A stretch of DNA of 64,000 nucleotides from JAJUJL01 sp041736465 (lineage in GTDB: Bacteria > Chloroflexota > Anaerolineae > Anaerolineales > UBA4823): contig JBGSTO010000466.1 of the NCBI GenBank assembly GCA_041736465.1, positions 1-64,000 of the forward strand. The letters are read 5' to 3'. Made by a program: the position numbers and the translations under genes. Below the pieces are notes generated by a model. It had not been told where the DNA came from. It saw only the letters and a list, made by a program, of their open reading frames with translations, and did not search any database. How positions within the stretch are numbered: position 1 is the first letter of the stretch; each line of letters opens with the position of its first letter. Of the stretch, positions 59,054-64,000 are shown in pieces.

Positions 59054-59344
59054 TTACGTGACATACACCGCCTCTTTTTCCACTTCGGCGCGCACCAGGG
59101 GTTTCAATCCATCCTGTATAACCAAATCTACTCTGCAACCGAGGATATCTTCGAGTAGGAACTTCGTTTCCATATATTGATCAAAAGTTGGTGGCTTCGT
59201 GAAGGTTACCAGAACATCCACATCACTCGACGGGGCGGCTTCATTTCGTACCGTCGAACCGAATATCGCCAGTGATTTCACACCGAGGCGATTAAGCGCA
59301 GGCGAATTTTTCCTGAGTACCTTGAGAGCATTGGCGAGTTTCAT
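59054..59344 (-). CDS. MNT-type nucleotidyltransferase (orphan)
   Basis: A 96-residue minimal nucleotidyltransferase: FGSTVRNEAAPSSDVDVLV carries the GS-x10-DxD catalytic motif. Such proteins pair with HEPN proteins as MntA/HepT toxin-antitoxin systems, in which MNT AMPylates the toxin. Here no HEPN gene lies on either side, so it is an orphan or a relic. Local sequence is poorer in GC than its neighbours, compatible with transfer. Confidence 0.82.
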   Translation of the reverse strand: MKLANALKVLRKNSPALNRLGVKSLAIFGSTVRNEAAPSSDVDVLVTFTKPPTFDQYMETKFLLEDILGCRVDLVIQDGLKPLVRAEVEKEAVYVT

Positions 59345-59468
59345 TAGCGATGATTATAACAAATTCTCACGGACTATAACTGAAGCCGTGCAACGCCCGC
59401 TGTTTCTGTTTGAAAATATTCGGAGTAAACCAAGATTGATAGGAAATCTATAATCCCCCTGAGATAAT

Positions 59469-59484
59469 CACGAGCGCGCTCGTG
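59469..59484. repeat. Perfect 16-bp palindrome
   Basis: CACGAGCGCGCTCGTG reads the same on both strands. It lies in the 272-bp gene-poor stretch between MNT (59344) and the MazF-like toxin (59617). Apart from a TATAAT at 59449-59454 and this palindrome, I see nothing functional in that stretch. It might be an operator or recombination relic. Confidence 0.6.
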
Positions 59485-59616
59485 GATAAGAAGAAAGCGA
59501 AAAATGTATTGTACATGAATCCGAGAATCAAATTGCCGGATCGCTTCTTGGCTTCTTGGTTCGACGTGCCTTCGAAATTCGATTGCTGCGTTTCTGATGA
59601 ATTTCTTCCAGAGACT

Positions 59617-59958
59617 TCACACGGTTCCAATTACAATTTGTATGGCATTCAGAATTTTCCCAACCTGGTCGCTGTTGAGTGCGCCTATGCGTTGAACAAA
59701 ACGCTCCTGCGACACCGAGCGGATCTGAAAGGCATCAGCCGCGGAGGGTTTCGCCAGCCCTTTTTGTTTATCGGGGTCAATTCGGATCATCCAGGGCGCC
59801 ACTGAGTAACGTTCCTTCCATTCCGTTATTGGCACGATCACCCGTAAAGGTAGAATCCCAATGGCATCATCGCTGACGATGACTGCCGGGCGAGTTTTTT
59901 GAATCTCAGCACCAATGCTTGGATCGAGATTAATCAGCCAGACCTCCCCCTTACGCAT
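59617..59958 (-). CDS. MazF/PemK-family toxin
   Basis: A 113-residue toxin with the typical opening RKGEVWLINLDPSIGAEIQKTRPAVIVS (catalytic Arg in the loop before PAVIVS), then RVIVPITEWKER and SKERFVQRIGALNSDQ-like ending (here VSQERFVQRIGALNSDQVGK). MazF proteins are sequence-specific endoribonucleases. The ATG at 59958 has GGAG at 9 bases; an ATG at 59967 is too close to it. It overlaps the RHH antitoxin by 8 bp, the usual TA order. Confidence 0.9.
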   Translation of the reverse strand: MRKGEVWLINLDPSIGAEIQKTRPAVIVSDDAIGILPLRVIVPITEWKERYSVAPWMIRIDPDKQKGLAKPSAADAFQIRSVSQERFVQRIGALNSDQVGKILNAIQIVIGTV

Positions 59959-60184
59959 GCAAATCATCTCCGTCCAGCGCCTGGAAAGCTGTCAGCTCCG
60001 GGTCTTTCTGGTAATCTTCAAGCAAAGCCTGAGCGGCTGCGGTTAGCGCCAGACGCTTGTGTTCGGCAACCTGTTTATCAAGCATTTCGCGTATTACATC
60101 CGACAGACTGCGTTTTTCCTGACGAGCAATTTCGGTCAGAATTTTGTGCTGTTCTGGCTCCAGTAAAATCTGGGTGCGGTACAT
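59951..60184 (-). CDS. Ribbon-helix-helix antitoxin
   Basis: A 77-residue RHH protein: YRTQILLEPEQHKILTEIAR is the beta-strand plus helix, and KRSLSDVIREMLDKQVAEH the second helix. The C-terminal half should bind and neutralise the toxin. GGAG lies 8 bases before the ATG. Together with the downstream MazF-like gene it forms a type II module expressed from the promoter at 60224-60251. Confidence 0.88.
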   Translation of the reverse strand: MYRTQILLEPEQHKILTEIARQEKRSLSDVIREMLDKQVAEHKRLALTAAAQALLEDYQKDPELTAFQALDGDDLHA

Positions 60185-60198
60185 ACATTGCGCTCCAT

Positions 60199-60251
60199 TT
60201 ATACATTATCTGGCTACACAACAATTATACATCATAAATAGACAGCGTCAA
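60199..60251 (-). promoter_or_regulatory. Toxin-antitoxin promoter with repeated operator-like boxes
   Basis: On the minus strand TTGACG (60251-60246), a 16-bp spacer and TATAAT (60229-60224) precede the antitoxin. The octamer TTATACAT occurs at 60199-60206 and 60225-60232, one copy overlapping the -10. Such repeats fit autoregulation by an RHH antitoxin. Confidence 0.75.
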
Positions 60252-60259
60252 TGTTAAGG

Positions 60260-61165
60260 CTATGCCGCAGTAACACCTCCGGCAACCACCAACGCGCCTC
60301 CCAACAGCACCTGCCAGGTCAGCGCTTCCCCAAGAAACAGAGCACCCAGTAGCGCCCCGTAAACCACCAGCATGTTATAGAAAGCCATTGCCTGTCCCGG
60401 CCCAACGCGGCGAATGCCCTCGTTCCAGGCAAGAAAACTGATCACCGTGGGGAAAATGCCGATATACACTGCTCCCAGGAGCACCTGTGGTGTGGGTGTG
60501 AATGCTACGGATTGCAGCTCCACCCCTCCGGCAATCACTAAAAATGGGATCGCCATCCAGGTGGATAGGGCGGTTGCTGAGAACGTCGAGCGCGACTGGA
60601 TCGCCATGCGCGCCAGCACGGAATACAGACCCCATAAGGCTGAGGCTGCCAACGCCAGCAGATCACCAGGGTTTACCTTTGCCTGCCCCCCGGGTACAAG
60701 CGCTTCGGCGCCGATGACGAAGCCAACCCCAACCAGCGACACCAGCATGCCGGCGATCGATTTGATGCGTACCTTTTGGCGCAGCAGCACTGCCGAGAAA
60801 AGCAGCGTGAACAGAGGTCCGGTGGCAATGATCATGGCAGCGTGTGCTGCAGTGGTGTACTTCAATCCCTGGTACAGCAGAATTGGAAATGCGAACACGC
60901 CGCTCAAGCCCATCCCTGCCAGGATGAGCGTATGCCACCGCCCGTGGTTTTTCACACCTTCATTTGTTGGTGCAGATGCCTGGTTGCGGGCGATTGCCTG
61001 GAAAAGCACGGCGTAGATCAAGCCTCCCACCAGGAACCGGGCGGCGCTGAGCGATACCGGGCCGATCTGATCGCGCAATGCGCGTCCCAGGGCAATGTTG
61101 CTGGCCCAGAAGAGAGTGGCTATATTAACGAGAAGATATGCCCCGATCTTTCTGTTTTTGATCAT
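60260..61165 (-). CDS. EamA/DMT-family transporter
   Basis: A 301-residue protein of two EamA halves: GAYLLVNIATLFWASNIALGR starts the first, and DLLALAASALWGLYSVLARM the second. The end MLVVYGALLGALFLGEALTW is typical of RhaT/PecM-like DMT exporters. About ten membrane helices. AGGAAA precedes the ATG. The substrate is unknown. It lies between the toxin-antitoxin promoter and the repeat lipoprotein without visible functional link. Confidence 0.88.
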   Translation of the reverse strand: MIKNRKIGAYLLVNIATLFWASNIALGRALRDQIGPVSLSAARFLVGGLIYAVLFQAIARNQASAPTNEGVKNHGRWHTLILAGMGLSGVFAFPILLYQGLKYTTAAHAAMIIATGPLFTLLFSAVLLRQKVRIKSIAGMLVSLVGVGFVIGAEALVPGGQAKVNPGDLLALAASALWGLYSVLARMAIQSRSTFSATALSTWMAIPFLVIAGGVELQSVAFTPTPQVLLGAVYIGIFPTVISFLAWNEGIRRVGPGQAMAFYNMLVVYGALLGALFLGEALTWQVLLGGALVVAGGVTAA

Positions 61166-61224
61166 CGGTGTTTCCTGAGCGAAGCCAGCCTGGATTGTTT
61201 GACCGGTTCCCAGGAGAGGCGATC

Positions 61225-61890
61225 TCAGCGCGCCTGGATGGTGATCAGAACCACGCTGCGATCATCCAACGGGTTGCGCGTGATCGTCACAGTGGAAAAT
61301 TTGTCCGGTTTCTCAAAGCGCAGCACCGTCGCCTGTGCAGTTTCAATCCAGCCGCTGGACGCCTTTGTCCAGCCATTCGCAGGCATGCCCTGTTTGTAGA
61401 ATTCTACGACCTGAGAATACTCGATTGGCGTGATATATGAAACCAGCTCCAGGGATTTAACAAAGGCGTCTTTGTCACCATCTACAATCGGAATATCCGG
61501 TGGGAGATTCCCCAGGCTGCCCGCCACCTGTGTGGCGTAAGCCTGGGCAGTTGCGATTGCTGAAGGACCTTGCTCCGTGGCGAACGCTTGAGCGGTAGCT
61601 ATGGCAGAAGGTCCCTGTTGTGTGGCGAGAGCCACGGCAGTTTCCAGCAGACCTGACTCGCCAGCCTGGGTGGCTAATGCCTGGGCAGTCTCCAATAATC
61701 CGGTGCTTCCTACCTGGGTGCCGAGTGCTCCCAGGGTGGCAAGCATATCTTGCCCCTGCGATACATTGGTGGCTACTGCCTGAACGGTTTCCCGGGCGTC
61801 GCCGACTTGATTTACTGCATTACAAGCCAGGCTGGCAGCCATGAGAAGGATGATGGCAAGCCAGGCGGCTCGATAGGTTCTGGGCTTCAT
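61225..61890 (-). CDS. Lipoprotein with 14-residue tandem repeats
   Basis: A 221-residue lipoprotein: signal AWLAIILLMAASLAC, then a repetitive helix-prone region of about four 14-15-residue units (GLLETAQALATQA, GLLETAVALATQQ, PSAIATAQAFATEQ, PSAIATAQAYATQ), and a C-terminal domain (FVKSLELVSYITPIEYSQVV onward) that may fold alone. GGAGGT lies 5 bases before the ATG at 61890. The repeats are nearly identical at DNA level, so copy number may vary. Function unknown. Confidence 0.82.
   Translation of the reverse strand: MKPRTYRAAWLAIILLMAASLACNAVNQVGDARETVQAVATNVSQGQDMLATLGALGTQVGSTGLLETAQALATQAGESGLLETAVALATQQGPSAIATAQAFATEQGPSAIATAQAYATQVAGSLGNLPPDIPIVDGDKDAFVKSLELVSYITPIEYSQVVEFYKQGMPANGWTKASSGWIETAQATVLRFEKPDKFSTVTITRNPLDDRSVVLITIQAR
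61520..61705 (-). repeat. Tandem ~42-bp repeats encoding the AT-AQ helical units
   Basis: About four consecutive units encode (G)(L/P)(L/S)(E/A)(T/I)A.ALATQ-like segments. The last two (in coding order) are closest to identity (GPSAIATAQA in both). Confidence 0.75.
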
Positions 61891-62005
61891 TTTTACCTCC
61901 ATAGGTAGATAAAAGTTTCGCCCGCTCATTATAACGCAGCAAACCGCCTGACCTCTTCAACAAACAAAGCGGTTTGGCGGTTTCGGGATTGGGTCGCCTC
62001 TAAGC

Positions 62006-62410
62006 TCAACCAGCCGGCTCAGGTAAAGGCAGCTCGACAGCGCACCACGGGCAGCGTGCTGTCTGAAAGCCCGTCCATTCCAACTCGCCCTGGAAGGCGA
62101 TCACTGGGCCGCCGCACAGCGGGCAATTATCAGGCAGCAGCGCAGTGCTGTGTGCCTGTTGCGCCGGCGCGTAGCCTTCGCCCAGGGCCGGAGGGATGGA
62201 ATCAACCTCGCCCACTGGCGTGACCGCACCCTCTTCCGGCGTGGTTATCGCCGGCATCTCGACCCTTACAGGCTCTTCTTCGGGGATCAATGCCCCTGCC
62301 AGCATGCTCAATCCAATCAAAATCAATATCCCGGGCCACCAAAAGCCGGTGAGCAGCAGCACACCAATTCCGATCAGCCAGATACCGCCTTGTAAAGATT
62401 TTCGATCCAT
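62006..62410 (-). CDS. Membrane protein with zinc-ribbon tail
   Basis: A 134-residue protein. Two short membrane helices (GGIWLIGIGVLLLTGFWW and PGILILIGLSMLAGALIP) at residues 7-45 resemble a LiaI-like unit; a Pro/Glu linker follows. The tail has two CxxC pairs, NCPLCGGP and RCPWCAVE, forming a zinc ribbon. Function unknown. The combination of LiaI-like helices and zinc ribbon suggests membrane-associated protein or nucleic-acid binding (inference). Confidence 0.75.
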   Translation of the reverse strand: MDRKSLQGGIWLIGIGVLLLTGFWWPGILILIGLSMLAGALIPEEEPVRVEMPAITTPEEGAVTPVGEVDSIPPALGEGYAPAQQAHSTALLPDNCPLCGGPVIAFQGELEWTGFQTARCPWCAVELPLPEPAG

Positions 62411-62461
62411 ACCCGTTGTCCGTTTCTTTTTCTGGTTTGGTTTGCCTTCAACTGTAATACT

Positions 62462-63394
62462 CTACGCAGCAGTGGAGAAAATGGCGCGAGCAAGCATTTC
62501 CAAACCGTCAAGTTCGTCCAGGTCCAACCACTGGAGCATGATACGCTGTACACCGGCTTGCTGGAAGGAAGACAGCACTTCCCGAATATCCTCGGGCGAA
62601 GCGGCGACGATGCCCCGCTGGCGCAGAGACTCTACGGTATAACGATTCTGATAGCGTTGGGATACTATTTTTTCGAGAGATTGCGGATCTCCGGCAAAGA
62701 TGCAGCCGGTCATCAGCGTTCGGCGCACTTCTTCTGGCTTTCGCCCTTCTTTTTGTACCAGTGTGCTCAGGTAGGCGTTCAGTCGTTCGAATTCCTGCGG
62801 TGCGATGAGAACTGCATTCCATTCATCGGCATAGCGTGCAGCCAGTGGGAGCGTGCGTTTTTCGCCGTTGCCTCCGATGACGATGGGTGGGCCCTGGGGG
62901 CGCGCCGGTCGCGGCAGCACAATCGCATCTTGCACACGATAATAGCGCCCGCTGAAGCTGACCGGTTGGGTGCTTTTCAGCAAACGGGTAATCACCTCCA
63001 GCCCCTCCTGAAAGCGATCCAAACGCTCTGGGATGGAAAGTAGATCCCAGCCATAATTGGTGTGCTCGCGTTCCTGCCAGCCTGCACCCAACCCCAGGCG
63101 CAGACGCCCGCCGGAGAGATCATCCACCGCGGCTGCCATACGAGCTGTCAGCGTGGGGTGGCGGAAAGAAAGCGGCGAAACCAAAGGGCCAAATTCGATG
63201 CGCCGGGTGTGGCTGGCGAGCCAGGTCAGCGATACCCACAGCTCGAGCGAGTCCAGGTCTGGCGGGTTTGAATTGGTGTAGTGGTCTGAGCGGTAAAGCC
63301 CGGCAAACCCAAGTTCCTCCACGGCATGGGCTAACCGCTGCCAGCGCGGCCAGTTCAAACCGTTCTGACCTTCCACCATGATCGCAATATCCAT
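62462..63394 (-). CDS. LLM-class (F420-dependent-like) flavin oxidoreductase
   Basis: A 310-residue luciferase-like monooxygenase: AHAVEELGFAGLYRSDHYTNS, LVSPLSFRHPTLTARMAAAVDDLSGGRLRLGLGAGWQEREH, and PIVIGGNGEKRTLPLAARYADEWN. The pattern fits the F420-dependent branch rather than bacterial luciferase. The ATG at 63394 follows AAAGGAGAG. Coenzyme F420 versus FMN cannot be decided here; the substrate is unknown. Confidence 0.87.
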   Translation of the reverse strand: MDIAIMVEGQNGLNWPRWQRLAHAVEELGFAGLYRSDHYTNSNPPDLDSLELWVSLTWLASHTRRIEFGPLVSPLSFRHPTLTARMAAAVDDLSGGRLRLGLGAGWQEREHTNYGWDLLSIPERLDRFQEGLEVITRLLKSTQPVSFSGRYYRVQDAIVLPRPARPQGPPIVIGGNGEKRTLPLAARYADEWNAVLIAPQEFERLNAYLSTLVQKEGRKPEEVRRTLMTGCIFAGDPQSLEKIVSQRYQNRYTVESLRQRGIVAASPEDIREVLSSFQQAGVQRIMLQWLDLDELDGLEMLARAIFSTAA

Positions 63395-63589
63395 CAGTCT
63401 CTCCTTTGCTTGGAAAAATTGTTTACCTAACACCAGTCATCTGGAGATGGCTGCTCCCGGGCAAATCGCTGTCGATACTCGTTGCTCAAGGTCGTACGCT
63501 CTGAGCCGGGCAGACCGGGAATGAGCGGTTGCCAATCTGATCTCCCCGGTTCGTTTATCCCCCATGCTGCCCTTACCGCACCGGTCTAA

Positions 63590-64000
63590 TCATGGGGGAG
63601 TGGACTGTGCTGCGTACCTCCTGATAAACTCTTCTGCTTTTTCTACCAGAGCGCGATCGCCAATGAAGAGCGGTGTGCGCTGGTGCAGGGAAACCGGTTC
63701 GATATCCAGTATATTTCTGTGCCCATCGGATGCGTAGCCGCCAGCCTGGGCGGCGATGAATGCCAGGGGGGCGGCTTCATAGAGCAGGCGCAGTTTTCCG
63801 GCAGGTTTCTCAGGATCTTTGTGGTCGGCAGAGTAATAAAATACACCTCCAGCCAGCAAGTTGCGGTGGACATCTGCCACCAGAGCCCCCGCATAGCGTG
63901 AGGACAAGGGGGCGATTTGACCATCCAGACCTTGCAGGTACTCAGTATAGCGGATGATGCTCTCGTCCCAGTATTTCTGGTAGCCCTGGTTGACACTGTA
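63590..64000 (-). CDS. fbp: Fructose-1,6-bisphosphatase class I (5' end off window)
   Basis: The frame is open from the window edge and covers the C-terminal 136 residues. YSVNQGYQKYWDESIIRYTE, then RYAGALVADVHRNLLAGGVFYY and KLRLLYEAAPLAFIAAQAGG match class I FBPase, including the substrate-binding Tyr/Arg/Lys region. It makes fructose-6-phosphate in gluconeogenesis or a Calvin-like cycle. The N-terminal metal site lies outside the window. Confidence 0.92.
   Translation of the reverse strand, partial: YSVNQGYQKYWDESIIRYTEYLQGLDGQIAPLSSRYAGALVADVHRNLLAGGVFYYSADHKDPEKPAGKLRLLYEAAPLAFIAAQAGGYASDGHRNILDIEPVSLHQRTPLFIGDRALVEKAEEFIRRYAAQSTPP

Noticed and set aside
59448..59630. Minus-strand 60-codon frame with a hydrophobic C-terminus after the MazF stop
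   Set aside because: It needs a TTG start without a ribosome site and runs through the 16-bp palindrome; coding is not supported.
59482..59805. Plus-strand frame of 107 codons with a GTG start
   Set aside because: It is antisense to the MazF-like gene over most of its length, has no ribosome site and no recognisable domain; treated as a shadow.
1..64000. CRISPR arrays, IS elements, prophage genes, rRNA or tRNA genes
   Set aside because: I looked for regularly spaced repeats, transposase motifs, T-arm-like motifs and rRNA signatures and saw none, but a covariance search was not possible.

Overview
This 64 kb window is a moderately GC-rich bacterial chromosome segment with compact, co-oriented operons. 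It most resembles Chloroflexota, probably Anaerolineae. The evidence is lipoproteins with Thr/Pro/Ala-rich linkers behind a lipobox, an ABC sugar-binding lipoprotein with the repeated VVVTQ-type linker, an FhaA/FhaB/SEDS cell-wall locus, GerW and toast-rack proteins, and a nickel superoxide dismutase. The taxon is inferred from family content; no rRNA or marker tree is available. I saw no phage, IS element, CRISPR array, rRNA or tRNA gene.

Layout. 1-1092 (-): 5' part of an alanine-dehydrogenase-like oxidoreductase. 1223-12082 (+): a TetR-controlled beta-oxidation operon with a textbook sigma70 promoter and palindromic operator, a small unknown protein, two acyl-CoA dehydrogenases, an alpha/beta-hydrolase lipoprotein, a CNNM/TlyC membrane protein, a second lipoprotein, a FadN-type multifunctional enzyme, thiolase and an SCP-2 protein, closed by a strong bidirectional terminator. 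12085-14142 (-): proS behind a leader with an attenuator-like terminator. 14350-17676 (-): a large secreted repeat protein. 17855-27237 (-): a LacI-regulated sugar or compatible-solute cluster (LacI, binding protein, two permeases, GT4 glycosyltransferase, GH13_18 phosphorylase) followed by an HD protein and a PflX-like radical SAM protein. 27323-30581: SRAP, MFS and two methyltransferases. 30669-35447: an anti-sigma/STAS pair next to GerW, small unknowns, a LiaF-like protein and a toast-rack lipoprotein, a possible envelope-stress module. 35526-41880: ferredoxin, the sodN-sodX pair, EamA, FtsK, a CDP-alcohol phosphotransferase and Lgt. 42080-47706: an ABC transporter whose permease carries a SpoIIM-like tail, an MBL hydrolase, HNH and PH-like genes with leaderless divergent promoters, and tyrS.

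47740-52328 (-): FhaA, FhaB, MTA phosphorylase and a SEDS-PBP fusion whose transpeptidase half has lost its SxxK residues. 52459-54357 (+): archease-RtcB RNA ligase pair. 54428-64000: lipoproteins, PspC, a TolB-like propeller, an O-methyltransferase, an HDAC-like hydrolase, a nitroreductase, a lone MNT nucleotidyltransferase, an RHH/MazF toxin-antitoxin pair, EamA, a repeat lipoprotein, an LLM-class oxidoreductase and the 3' part of fructose-1,6-bisphosphatase.

No single gene cluster is provably a new system. The most unusual items are the SEDS-pseudo-PBP fusion inside an FHA/MTA-phosphorylase operon, the unequal acyl-CoA dehydrogenase pair, the GT4 plus GH13_18 phosphorylase transporter cluster, and the RsbW/STAS/GerW/toast-rack module.
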